From assembly GCA_034408895.1 (NCBI GenBank), contig JAWXCI010000005.1:1-64000 (forward strand): DNA of 64,000 nt. The letters run 5' to 3'. The DNA is from UBA4660 sp034408895. GTDB taxonomy: Bacteria; Bacteroidota; Bacteroidia; Flavobacteriales_D; Sanyastnellaceae. This document shows, one piece after another, positions 36,036 through 44,528 of this stretch. The notes beneath the pieces are model-generated. The model made no database searches, had not been told where the DNA came from, and saw nothing but the letters and a program-made list of their open reading frames with translations. The first letter of the stretch is position 1; every line of letters begins with the position of its first letter. The position numbers and the translations under genes were made by a program.

Positions 36036-37709
36036 ATGAAAAAACTTTTTACCACACTCTGCATCTGTTTTTCGTTGGGCATGATAGCTCAGTTTCCAGT
36101 AGGCTACGGCCTTCATCCCGGCTTTCAAAACAATATCCCTCTTATGGAATTGGGCACGTTTGACCATGCAGCGCTTCTTGCCGAAGACACTGAAATTGAA
36201 AACAACGGGGGCCGCACCAACAATGGCCGCCTCATTCCCATAAACCTCAATGAAAATGATGGACTGTGGAGCACCCTGCCCGATGGCAGCCGCCTTTGGC
36301 AATTGCGCGTCCGCTCCACCGATGCCCTGGGGTTAAACGTTTATTTCAGCGGATACCATGTGCCCGTGGGCGCCACCATGTGGATGTACAACACTAGCCT
36401 CACCATGTTCGATGGCCCGTACAATCACACCGATAACAACACACACGGCCACATGTGTGCCGGATATGTTACAGGCGATGAAGCCATTATTGAATACCAC
36501 GAACCCTATGGAGTGGTGGGAACACCCGGCCTTGAAATCCGCGCCATCGGCCATTTCTATCGGTATGTATATCACGATCAGGACGACCGCGGCAGCGAAT
36601 TTTGCGAGGTGGATGTAAACTGCCCCGAAGGGGATCTTTGGCAACCAGAAAAAGATGCCGTGGTGCGACTACTGATAGTGGACGGCAATTTTATGGGCCT
36701 GTGCAGCGGAGCGTTTGTAAACACTATACAAATGGATTGCCGCCCCTACATTCTCACTGCATTGCATTGTGCACTTGGCGTTTCGGACGAGGATTTTCTC
36801 GACCTCAGCGTTCGGTTCAACTACGAAAAGTCGGGATGTGGCACTGGTGCCGCATTGAGCACACACAACAAAGTGGGCGTCTTTCATCGTGCTGATAGCG
36901 ATGATGGCGGTGGCCAGCAAGGCAGCGACTTTCTGTTGATAGAACTTGAAGATGAAATCCCCGACAGTTTCACACCATTTTTTGCAGGCTTCAATGCCAC
37001 TGGTACCGGCAGCGAATCGGGTGTATGCATACACCATCCCGCAGGCTCGGCAAAGAAAATTTCTACTTATGAAGATAACCTTTCCAGCGTAACCTATGGT
37101 TCGCCCGGCTCGCATTGGGAAGTAGAATGGGTGGAAACCGAAACCGAGTGGGGTGTAACCGAACCGGGCAGCAGCGGTTCTCCTTTATTCAATGCAGCGC
37201 ACCAACTAGTAGGGCACCTCACCGGAGGGCTTTCCTGCTGCGTTCCTGGCGCCTGCAACGATAACTCGTCTGCCACAGGACCCAATAAACCCGACTACTA
37301 CGGCAAAGTTTCCAAAGATTGGGATGGCAACCCCAACCCCACCAATTGGAAACTTAAAGAATGGCTGGACCCTGAGGGCACCGGAATAGAAGTGATGTTC
37401 GGCTCTTATATAAATGAAGGTTTGGAAAATCCCTGCGGAGTGGATGTGGGTATCAGGAATGAAATAAAATTTGAAGATGTGCAGGTTCAACCCACCGCAT
37501 CCAGCGGATTGGTAAACATCTTTTGCCCCGCATGGCACACCGTGGAAGTAGTAAATCTTTTTGATGCCACCGGATCGCTGGTTATGAATTTTTCGTTGAA
37601 AGCAAACTCCACCACACTGGACATCTCGCATCTTACTACCGGGTTTTACTACATCACATTCATTCACACAGGCGGTTCACACATCACTAAGAAAATAAGT
37701 AAGGCGTGA
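36036..37709 (+). CDS. T9SS-exported trypsin-like (lysyl endopeptidase-like) serine protease
   Basis: 557 residues: a signal peptide ('KKLFTTLCICFSLGMIAQF'), a pro-region, a chymotrypsin-fold protease and a T9SS type A sorting domain at the C-terminus. The catalytic triad is visible: His244 in 'LTALHC', Asp298 in 'GSDFLLIEL' and Ser380 in 'EPGSSGSPLF'. Several cysteines around it ('GLCSGAF', 'MDCRPYI', 'KSGCGTG') match the disulfide-rich lysyl endopeptidase family. The sorting domain ('VNLFDATGSLVMNFSL...LTTGFYYITFIHTGG...KKISKA') would anchor or release it at the surface. It probably acts in extracellular protein degradation. It is a single-gene unit with no visible promoter consensus. Confidence 0.88.
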   Translation: MKKLFTTLCICFSLGMIAQFPVGYGLHPGFQNNIPLMELGTFDHAALLAEDTEIENNGGRTNNGRLIPINLNENDGLWSTLPDGSRLWQLRVRSTDALGLNVYFSGYHVPVGATMWMYNTSLTMFDGPYNHTDNNTHGHMCAGYVTGDEAIIEYHEPYGVVGTPGLEIRAIGHFYRYVYHDQDDRGSEFCEVDVNCPEGDLWQPEKDAVVRLLIVDGNFMGLCSGAFVNTIQMDCRPYILTALHCALGVSDEDFLDLSVRFNYEKSGCGTGAALSTHNKVGVFHRADSDDGGGQQGSDFLLIELEDEIPDSFTPFFAGFNATGTGSESGVCIHHPAGSAKKISTYEDNLSSVTYGSPGSHWEVEWVETETEWGVTEPGSSGSPLFNAAHQLVGHLTGGLSCCVPGACNDNSSATGPNKPDYYGKVSKDWDGNPNPTNWKLKEWLDPEGTGIEVMFGSYINEGLENPCGVDVGIRNEIKFEDVQVQPTASSGLVNIFCPAWHTVEVVNLFDATGSLVMNFSLKANSTTLDISHLTTGFYYITFIHTGGSHITKKISKA

Positions 37710-37722
37710 TGAAATGCGAATG

Positions 37723-37757
37723 ACGAAGTACGAATTACGTCAGTCCGTAATTCGTAA
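37723..37757. repeat. Heptanucleotide repeat forming a hairpin
   Basis: ACGAAGT, ACGAATT, ACGTCAG, TCCGTAA, TTCGTAA in phase. Within it, 37730-37739 and 37746-37755 form a perfect 10-bp stem with a 6-base loop, just after the protease stop. No T-run follows. Confidence 0.75.
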
Positions 37758-37814
37758 CTAGGTTTACCAAATTAAGTCGCGAAAACCTCCTAATCGTCCT
37801 TTCCCCAAGGTGTA

Positions 37815-37898
37815 CCATCCCTCCCCTTCCCAAAGGGAAGGGCGCATGTATGCGCGGAACATTGCGTATGCCCTTCCCTTTGGGAAGGGGAAGGATGG
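37815..37898. repeat. Inverted-repeat element (MITE/REP-like)
   Basis: Arms 37815-37847 and 37868-37898 are inverted copies, identical except for one mismatch and a 2-bp insertion. About 20 bp separates them. Each arm is itself a small palindrome (CCCTTCCC-AAA-GGGAAGGG). It lies between two convergent genes. No transposase is nearby. Confidence 0.85.
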
Positions 37899-37944
37899 GG
37901 CTATTCGCGCGACCTCACTTTATAAACTTATTGAGTAATTCGAA

Positions 37945-38895
37945 TCAAATCGTCTCTTTGATCTTATACTCATTCCTCCGTGCACTGCTTCGCGAAATAA
38001 GTTCACCCAGAAATCCTGCAAGAAAAAGCAGCGTTCCAAGAATCATGGAAGCGAGGGCTATGAAGAAGTAAGGCTGGTCGGTAACAAGCGGTGCAATGGT
38101 GTGCCACACATAAACGTGCATCAGTTTATTGATGCCTATAAAAAGTGCAAGGCCAAACCCAATCACAAACATCAGCGTACCGATGCTCCCGAAAAAGTGC
38201 ATCGGTTTTTTCCCGAATCGGGAGATGAAAGAAATGGTGAGCAAATCGAGAAAGCCATTTACAAAACGCTCCATGCCGAATTTGGTCTTGCCGAATTTGC
38301 GCGCCTGATGTAGCACCACCTTCTCCCCTATTTTCCTGAAACCTTCGCGGTGTGCCATCACAGGGATGTAGCGGTGCATCTCCCCGAAAATCTCCAGGCT
38401 CTTTATCACTTCAATTTTATATGCCTTCAGGCCGCAATTAAAATCGTGAAGATGAACACCGCTCATTCTGCGTGTAGCCCAGTTGTAAAGTTTTGTGGGG
38501 ATGGTTTTGGTAATGGGGTCGTGGCGTTTTTTCTTCCAGCCGCTCACCAGGTCGAAACCTTCCTCGCGAATCATGCGCACCAGTTCAGGAATTTCATCGG
38601 GCGAATCCTGTAGATCGGCATCCATGGTAATCACCACATCGCCTTTGGCCAGTTCGAAACCCACATGCAATGCGGCACTCTTTCCATAATTGCGCTGCAT
38701 CCTTATTCCGCGCACGGCATGGTCGTCCTGTTTCAGTTTTTCAATCACTGCCCACGATGCATCGGTACTTCCGTCATCAACAAAAATTATTTCATAAGAA
38801 AGATGATGGGCAAGCGCCACCCGTTTTATCCAGGCATGAAGTTCCGGCAAGGATTCTTCTTCGTTGAGCAACGGAATAACCAGGGAGATGTCCAT
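37945..38895 (-). CDS. Family 2 glycosyltransferase (GtrB/DPM1-like) with two C-terminal helices
   Basis: 316 residues from ATG 38895, where the fold starts ('MDISLVIPLLNEEESLPEL'). GT-A motifs are clear: 'FVDDGSTDASW' (nucleotide site), 'DADLQDSPDEIP' (metal-binding DxD-type) and 'SGWKKKRHDPI'. 'HRYIPVMAHREGFRKIGE' matches the polyprenyl-phosphate sugar transferase subgroup. Two membrane helices follow near residues 230-300 ('GTLMFVIGFGLALFIGI', 'PYFFIALASMILGTLLFLAGF'). Such enzymes move a sugar from UDP/GDP to a lipid carrier at the inner membrane. The gene is 13 bp downstream of the DUF4199 gene, a common Bacteroidota pair. Confidence 0.9.
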   Translation of the reverse strand: MDISLVIPLLNEEESLPELHAWIKRVALAHHLSYEIIFVDDGSTDASWAVIEKLKQDDHAVRGIRMQRNYGKSAALHVGFELAKGDVVITMDADLQDSPDEIPELVRMIREEGFDLVSGWKKKRHDPITKTIPTKLYNWATRRMSGVHLHDFNCGLKAYKIEVIKSLEIFGEMHRYIPVMAHREGFRKIGEKVVLHQARKFGKTKFGMERFVNGFLDLLTISFISRFGKKPMHFFGSIGTLMFVIGFGLALFIGINKLMHVYVWHTIAPLVTDQPYFFIALASMILGTLLFLAGFLGELISRSSARRNEYKIKETI

Positions 38896-38908
38896 GCAAT
38901 AAAAGTGT

Positions 38909-39442
38909 TCAATCTTTCTTGATGAATGCCGAAGCAATAAGTCCGAGGATAAGATACATCAGCACACTTCCCAGCAGGCTGGCAAGGGCGATAAAAGCAG
39001 GCGACCAGAAAAAGGAGGCCATGCTCATTGCCATTTCCATTTCTGAATCGCTCATGCCTTGCGACTGCATATCTTCTATCGCCTTTTCTTCTATGGCGAG
39101 GGCAAAGCCAGTGTTAATAAACTTCATGTAAATCACCATCCAAATGGCCCCAATAATTCCAACCACAAGTCCGGTGAGGGTGGCCAGCCCGACACCCTGC
39201 CCATAGGCCATAAATCCTCCATTCACCTTATCGCGGTAATGGCGGAGCACAATGAAGATGGCAACGATATGAGTGAGCCAGCCTATCAGGCCAACCAACC
39301 AACCGGTTTGATCCATCTTCATAGTGTAAAACAGCAAGGCTTCAATGATGACAATGAAACCTATGATTGCGCCATACCGAAGTGCATTTGGCATCAGTGG
39401 TTTTCTCGGATTGGCAAGAATGTTTTGATCCAGTGTTTCCAT
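38909..39442 (-). CDS. DUF4199 membrane protein
   Basis: 177 residues from ATG 39442, which lies ~25 bp downstream of a good TAnnTTTG box. Four membrane segments match DUF4199: 'ALRYGAIIGFIVIIEALLF', 'GWLVGLIGWLTHIVAIFIVL', 'GVGLATLTGLVVGIIGAIWM' and 'ALASLLGSVLMYLILGLIASAF'. The third helix is preceded by the family's 'GGFMAYGQG' loop and a helical 'MS.SEMEMAMSM' segment precedes the last helix. No function is known. It is the first gene of a two-gene operon with the glycosyltransferase. Confidence 0.88.
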   Translation of the reverse strand: METLDQNILANPRKPLMPNALRYGAIIGFIVIIEALLFYTMKMDQTGWLVGLIGWLTHIVAIFIVLRHYRDKVNGGFMAYGQGVGLATLTGLVVGIIGAIWMVIYMKFINTGFALAIEEKAIEDMQSQGMSDSEMEMAMSMASFFWSPAFIALASLLGSVLMYLILGLIASAFIKKD

Positions 39443-39467
39443 AACTTGTTTTATTTTTTGTTGTGGC

Positions 39468-39475
39468 CAAATGTA
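39468..39475 (-). promoter_or_regulatory. Bacteroidota -7 box (TACATTTG) for the DUF4199 operon
   Basis: Read on the minus strand the sequence is TACATTTG, an exact TAnnTTTG match, about 25 bp before the ATG at 39442. A TTG for the -33 position is not at the ideal distance. Confidence 0.55.
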
Positions 39476-39544
39476 TCCGAAGTCAGGCAACAGAAATTTT
39501 CCACCACAAATTTTTTATGACCACCCGCGATCTGTAAACACGGT

Positions 39545-39552
39545 TAAATTTG
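39545..39552 (+). promoter_or_regulatory. Bacteroidota -7 box (TAAATTTG) for the SRP RNA
   Basis: TAAATTTG matches TAnnTTTG and lies 4 bp before the first base of the SRP RNA stem (39557), the expected distance to a transcription start. The -33 element is not clear. Confidence 0.65.
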
Positions 39553-39556
39553 CCCC

Positions 39557-39653
39557 GGGACAAGTTTTATACGATCAGCTCCTGCTTATCTCCCCAGGGC
39601 CGGAAGGCAGCAAGGTAAAGTGGTTGAGCGGTGCGATATAATCAGCTTGTCCC
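39557..39653 (+). ncRNA. ffs: Signal recognition particle RNA (small bacterial type)
   Basis: A 97-base RNA whose ends pair (GGGACAAG at 39557-39564 with CTTGTCCC at 39646-39653). The conserved SRP apical region is present: 'GGGCCGGAAGGCAGCAAGG', with the GGAA tetraloop at 39602-39605, then the asymmetric-loop half 'GAGCGGTGCGAT'. With Ffh and FtsY it targets nascent inner membrane proteins. It is framed by a TAnnTTTG box and a T-run terminator, so it is transcribed alone. Length and motifs fit the 4.5S-type RNA. Confidence 0.95.
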
Positions 39654-39662
39654 TTTTTTTTT
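39654..39662 (+). terminator. T-run closing the SRP RNA
   Basis: Nine consecutive T residues follow directly on the closing stem of the SRP RNA, which itself serves as the hairpin of an intrinsic terminator. Confidence 0.75.
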
Positions 39663-39665
39663 AGT

Positions 39666-39721
39666 CGGCAGTGAACAGTAAACAGTCGGCAGTCATTTCT
39701 GCACGGGCTGCCTACTGCCCG
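39666..39721. repeat. Heptanucleotide repeat (8 units)
   Basis: CGGCAGT, GAACAGT, AAACAGT, CGGCAGT, CATTTCT, GCACGGG, CTGCCTA, CTGCCCG in phase, between the SRP RNA terminator and tamB. Confidence 0.8.
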
Positions 39722-39830
39722 CTACTCCCTTCAAACTGCTTTTCCGGGAACTCATAAGCTCCTGTGAAAAACTGCCCGCTCTTTGCTCTAGTGCCAATTG
39801 CATACACTCTACTTTGCGCGATTCCAATAG

Positions 39831-39852
39831 CCCTGCCTCCCGGCAGGCAGGG
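39831..39852. repeat. Short palindrome upstream of tamB
   Basis: CCCTGCCT (39831-39838) pairs with AGGCAGGG (39845-39852) around a 6-base loop. It ends 8 bp before the GTG start of the TamB-like gene, so it could hinder or tune ribosome access, or simply be a dispersed repeat. Confidence 0.65.
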
Positions 39853-39860
39853 ATCTAGTC

Positions 39861-42800
39861 GTGTATCGAAATTTTATATTGAAACGATTCTTTAAAATAC
39901 TTCGCAGAATTCTCGTAGTGATCTTGCTGCTTTGCGTGGTAGCATACTTCGCCATTCAACATCCTGCGGTGCAATCGTGGCTTACAAAACAGGCGGCAGC
40001 ATGGCTAAGCAAAGAGCTTGGAACCACCGTGCGGGTGGGAGCCGTTGACATTGACCTCTGGGCGCGGGCAGTGTTGGAAGATGTGTATGTGGAAGACCTG
40101 CACCACGACACGCTAGTATTTATTCCTTCACTTCATATTGGCAGATACTCTCTTGACAGCAAGAAAAGAGTAGTGGATATTTCAAGCATTCAACTGGACG
40201 ATCCTGTTATCCGCCTGGCTAGGTATGAAGATGAGGAAGGGATGAATTTCAGTTTCATTGTGGACTACATCACAGGCAACGATACCATTTCAAAAGACAG
40301 CTCGTACACCTTGCAATTCGGTGAGATAAAAATCAACGATGGAAAATTCCGATATGACAACATGAAGAGGCCGCCCCGCGCGCCATTTGGTATTGACTGG
40401 AATCGAATGAACATTTCAGGCTTAAACCTCGAAGTAGAAAATTTCGCCAGCATCGGGGATAGTGTTCATGCTGAAATTCTTGAGTTGAGTGCATTGGAAA
40501 AAAGCGGTTTCAACCTTGTGGCACTTACAGCAACACTAAACGCAACCCCCGGAAATATCCGCCTTACCGATACGCGCCTGGCAACTCCCACAAGCGAATT
40601 GAAAGGCGACCTTGCATTCACATTTGAGAGTGTGGAAGATTGGGACGACTTCGAGAATAAGGTTTCAATGGACCACCTCTTCGCAGAGTCGAAACTGTGT
40701 GCCTGTGATCTTGCCTGGTTCGCACCGGAATTCAAAGGACTGGACAAAACAATTGATATGAGCGGCCATGTGAAAGGAAAAATAGCGCAACTCAAGGGCA
40801 AGGACATTTATGTGAAGTGGGACACCCACAGTTTTTTCCGTGGCGATATATCACTGGATGGTTTGCCTGAAATTGACCAAACGTTTATTGAACTGGATGT
40901 GCAGGAACTTTCATCGAATAAGTTGGAGATAGACCGGCTACCGCTTCCGCCCTTTGATTCCATTCCCCAGCGATTTGTTCACTCACCACCCAACTTCGCA
41001 CCATTGGGTCAGATATCTTTTTCAGGAAATTTCACTGGCTTCATTAATGATTTTGTGGCTTACGGAATGTTGCGCACTGCCTTAGGTAATCTAAAGAGCG
41101 ACATTGCCCTGCGCGAAGTTCAGGAAACGGGAGACTATGTCTATACAGGAAATCTTCATCCAAGCGCTTTTCATTTCGGGAAATTTTATGGCAAGAATGA
41201 TTTCGGATTGCTAACAGCCGACCTCCGGGTGGAAGGCAGCGGTCTGCGTGTGGAAAGTGTTGATGCCAATATTGAGGGAATGATCGAAGAGTTTCAGTAC
41301 AAAAACTATTCGTACCGCAACGCACTGGTTCGAGGCAACTACAAGAGCCGTTCGTTCAATGGTGATTTATCCATCAACGATGAATTCGTAGACCTCGACT
41401 TTCATGGCGAAGTGAACTTTGCCCAAAAGGAGCCGGTATTCAATTTCGAAGCGGATATCTACAACCTTGATCTGAAAAAACTAAACCTTTATCCCAACGT
41501 GGACTACAGTGGAATATCCGGTTACATAAAACTGGATTCATGTATTGGGCTTACACCGGAAACTTTTCGCGGTGAAGTAGTACTACGCGATGTTACTTAC
41601 TGCACATTGGATAACGAGTACTTTGTGGATAGTGCCCGTGTCTTCAGTTCGTTTCAGGGCGCTAACCGCCTGATTGAAATCTACTCACCTTTTGGCCAGG
41701 GCACACTTAGCGGTAACTTCGATTTTCGCGCAATGGAAAAAAGTTTCGGTGAAGTAGTGTCATCCATCATACCCTCTTACAAGCCTCCACCGGGCAGCCA
41801 TCCTCCCCAGGATTTTACGCTCGACCTGCAGGAAATTGATGTGAGGCAAATCACAGAAATTTTTTATCCCGAAATAAAAATTGCACCCCACACGCGATTG
41901 TATGTACGGATGAATGAACCTGGAAATTATTTTGAAATAAGGTTGCACAGCGATAGCGTTACTGCCTACAATCAGCGTGTGGAAGGCCTAACGCTGGATG
42001 CAAAACGCCCCGATACCGCTTTCAATTTCAACATCATTACCGATAGATTGTGGTTAGAGGGTTTTGAAATAGTTGACTTTGCAGCGGATAATGTGGCGAT
42101 GGGTGACAGCATACGCACGGACATCGTGTGGGGCAATACTACCTCCCTTCACGGTGGCGAACTGGCAGGAAGTTTCAACATCCGCGGCAACCGCAATTTC
42201 GATTTTCGTTTTGATGAAAGCAATTTCCGCATCAACAACAAGACCTGGTATTTCAATCCATCAGCACTGGTGCAGGTGGACAGCACACACATTGAATTGC
42301 ACGATTTTACCGTGCAACATGAAACACAAATTATTAAAATCGATGGTGCCATTGCTGAAACCAGCAGGCCTCAACTGGACATTGTGGTCAGTGCATTCCA
42401 AATGGAGAACCTGAATTTTCTACTGGAGAAAAGCAAATTGAAAGTGAGTGGTGTGATGAGCGGTGCAGCCTCAATTCGCGATTTCTATGGCGAACCCATT
42501 TTCAGCAGCGACATCACGCTCCTCAATTTTATCCTGAACGAATATGAAATAGGGAACCTGGCCATGGTGAGCACCTGGAACAATACTCAACGCATACTAC
42601 AAGTAAACGGAAAATTGGAGCGCAACGACATCACTCCACTCTCTTTTGCAGGTGAGTATCGCCCCAATGATGAAATATCGCCACTCGACATCATGCTCAA
42701 TGCCCGCGATTTCGAACTCGACTTCCTCAACAGTTTTATGACCGCTGGCACCATTGAATTATCGGGCAAGGTGACAGGCGATATTGCCATTACCGGGACA

Positions 42801-44294
42801 CCAGAGGCACCGCAGGTGCAGGGAAGAGCAGTGCCCAAAGACGTGAGCCTGTACGTGAACTATATCAACACACGCTACTTTGTAATGGAAGAGATAGGAT
42901 TGGAACCGGATATGTTCACCTTCGACCACATACGCTGCAGCGACCAGGAGGGGCATCTTGGCTACATGACAGGAACAATAGCTCACAACAACTTCAGTGA
43001 GTGGAATTTTGACATGACCATTGAAATGGAAGAGGAAAAATTTCTTTGCATGGATACCCAGGCCAATGAAACATCACTCTATTACGGCAAAGCATATTGC
43101 ACCGGATATCTGAACATATTCGGCTACGCCAATAACCTTGAATTTGACATCAACCTGAAAAGCGAAAGCGGCAGCGTGCTGGTTCTTCCTCTTGGAAATA
43201 AAGGCGAAGTAGTGTTCGAAGATTTCGTCCGTTTTGTAGATAGCGATCTTCCGCCTGTAGATGATTCGTTGGTTGATCTTACCGGAATCAAACTCAATTT
43301 CAATCTTGAAATAACCTCCGATTTGTATTTTGAAATTGTATTTGATCGTGCAGTGGGTGATGTAATTGGCGGTCGCGGAGTCGGCAATATCAACATGGAC
43401 ATCAACCAGTTTGGCGACTTCTCCATGTACGGCCTGATAGAAGTTGTTCAGGGAAATTATCTTTTCACACTGAAGAACCTGGTGAACAAAGAATTCAAAG
43501 ATGCACGCGGCACCATTGCCTGGTATGGCAATCCTTACCAGGCCGATATTGATTTGCGCACCACTTACAAAGTGAGTGCATCACTTTACGAAATTATGCC
43601 GGAAGAAAATGAACGATTCCGGCAGCGGGTGCCTGTCAATCTTGTTCTGCACCTGCAAGGAAAATTGCTTGCTCCCAATATCAATTTCGATATTGAATTA
43701 CCCACAGTGGACCAGATAACAAGGGGAAGAGTAGAAAGCGCCATTTCCAGCGAAGAAGAAAAAAACAGACAAGCGTTTGCACTTCTTGTCTTGCAGCGTT
43801 TTGTTTCACCACCCAACGTAACTAAAGAATACAGCGGTGGAATAGGTATTGCCGAAAACTCCAGCGAACTGCTCAGCTCTCAACTCTCCAACTGGCTCTC
43901 GCAGATTTCCGATGACTTCAACCTGGGATTCAACTACCGGCCTGGCGATGAAATTTCGAACGATGAAATTGCTCTTGCCTTGAGCACACAGTTGTTCAAT
44001 GAACGACTACAGGTTATCGGAAATTTTGGTGTGTCGCGCGGATCCGGCACCAACCAGAATCCTTCTACATTGATAGGCGATCTGCGACTGGAATACAAAC
44101 TCACACCCGAAGGAAAAATCCGTCTCATGGTTTATAACCAGAGCAATGATTTTGATATTGCAACCACAAGGCAATCGCCCTACACGCAAGGGCTGGGTCT
44201 TATTTACGAAGAAGAATTCGACACAGCTGAGCAGTTCTTCTGCCAGTTCGGTAACTTATTGAGAAGGAAGAATGGGCGCAAAGAGTGTTTGTAA
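39861..44294 (+). CDS. TamB-like translocation and assembly module protein
   Basis: 1477 residues. There is one N-terminal inner membrane helix ('ILVVILLLCVVAYFAIQ'), then AsmA-like beta ('VQSWLTKQAAAWLSKELGTTVRVGAVDIDL') and a very long run of amphipathic strands. The C-terminal TamB/DUF490 domain is recognised by 'GDVIGGRGVGNINMDINQFGDFSMYG', 'VQGNYLFTLKNLVNKEF', 'RGTIAWYGNPYQADIDLRTTYK' and 'VNLVLHLQGKLLAPNINFDIELP'. TamB-type proteins span the periplasm, aid outer membrane protein insertion and carry lipids to the outer membrane. No ATG is available; GTG 39861 is most likely, with TTG 39879 the alternative. No TamA/BamA gene is adjacent. Confidence 0.92.
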   Translation: MYRNFILKRFFKILRRILVVILLLCVVAYFAIQHPAVQSWLTKQAAAWLSKELGTTVRVGAVDIDLWARAVLEDVYVEDLHHDTLVFIPSLHIGRYSLDSKKRVVDISSIQLDDPVIRLARYEDEEGMNFSFIVDYITGNDTISKDSSYTLQFGEIKINDGKFRYDNMKRPPRAPFGIDWNRMNISGLNLEVENFASIGDSVHAEILELSALEKSGFNLVALTATLNATPGNIRLTDTRLATPTSELKGDLAFTFESVEDWDDFENKVSMDHLFAESKLCACDLAWFAPEFKGLDKTIDMSGHVKGKIAQLKGKDIYVKWDTHSFFRGDISLDGLPEIDQTFIELDVQELSSNKLEIDRLPLPPFDSIPQRFVHSPPNFAPLGQISFSGNFTGFINDFVAYGMLRTALGNLKSDIALREVQETGDYVYTGNLHPSAFHFGKFYGKNDFGLLTADLRVEGSGLRVESVDANIEGMIEEFQYKNYSYRNALVRGNYKSRSFNGDLSINDEFVDLDFHGEVNFAQKEPVFNFEADIYNLDLKKLNLYPNVDYSGISGYIKLDSCIGLTPETFRGEVVLRDVTYCTLDNEYFVDSARVFSSFQGANRLIEIYSPFGQGTLSGNFDFRAMEKSFGEVVSSIIPSYKPPPGSHPPQDFTLDLQEIDVRQITEIFYPEIKIAPHTRLYVRMNEPGNYFEIRLHSDSVTAYNQRVEGLTLDAKRPDTAFNFNIITDRLWLEGFEIVDFAADNVAMGDSIRTDIVWGNTTSLHGGELAGSFNIRGNRNFDFRFDESNFRINNKTWYFNPSALVQVDSTHIELHDFTVQHETQIIKIDGAIAETSRPQLDIVVSAFQMENLNFLLEKSKLKVSGVMSGAASIRDFYGEPIFSSDITLLNFILNEYEIGNLAMVSTWNNTQRILQVNGKLERNDITPLSFAGEYRPNDEISPLDIMLNARDFELDFLNSFMTAGTIELSGKVTGDIAITGTPEAPQVQGRAVPKDVSLYVNYINTRYFVMEEIGLEPDMFTFDHIRCSDQEGHLGYMTGTIAHNNFSEWNFDMTIEMEEEKFLCMDTQANETSLYYGKAYCTGYLNIFGYANNLEFDINLKSESGSVLVLPLGNKGEVVFEDFVRFVDSDLPPVDDSLVDLTGIKLNFNLEITSDLYFEIVFDRAVGDVIGGRGVGNINMDINQFGDFSMYGLIEVVQGNYLFTLKNLVNKEFKDARGTIAWYGNPYQADIDLRTTYKVSASLYEIMPEENERFRQRVPVNLVLHLQGKLLAPNINFDIELPTVDQITRGRVESAISSEEEKNRQAFALLVLQRFVSPPNVTKEYSGGIGIAENSSELLSSQLSNWLSQISDDFNLGFNYRPGDEISNDEIALALSTQLFNERLQVIGNFGVSRGSGTNQNPSTLIGDLRLEYKLTPEGKIRLMVYNQSNDFDIATTRQSPYTQGLGLIYEEEFDTAEQFFCQFGNLLRRKNGRKECL

Positions 44295-44528
44295 GTTTTG
44301 TTGCGAAATAGTACAACACCATTATCACCCAAAGCAGAAACCATTTACCAAGTTTTTTGCACTACCTCTAATCTTGTTGCCTTACGCAACTCGACAATCA
44401 ATAAATTCGTTATCACACCAACCGCAAGCACTTTTTTTTATTACCTGGTTTGCCTTTGTCAGAATTTCTACAATATGGTATGGTAACATTGCCGAAACAT
44501 TGTAGTGAAAAAACCCAACGCAAGAATT

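Noticed and set aside
39601..39653. Riboswitch upstream of tamB
   Set aside because: The conserved GGAA-loop motif and end pairing identify the SRP RNA, with its own promoter box and terminator.
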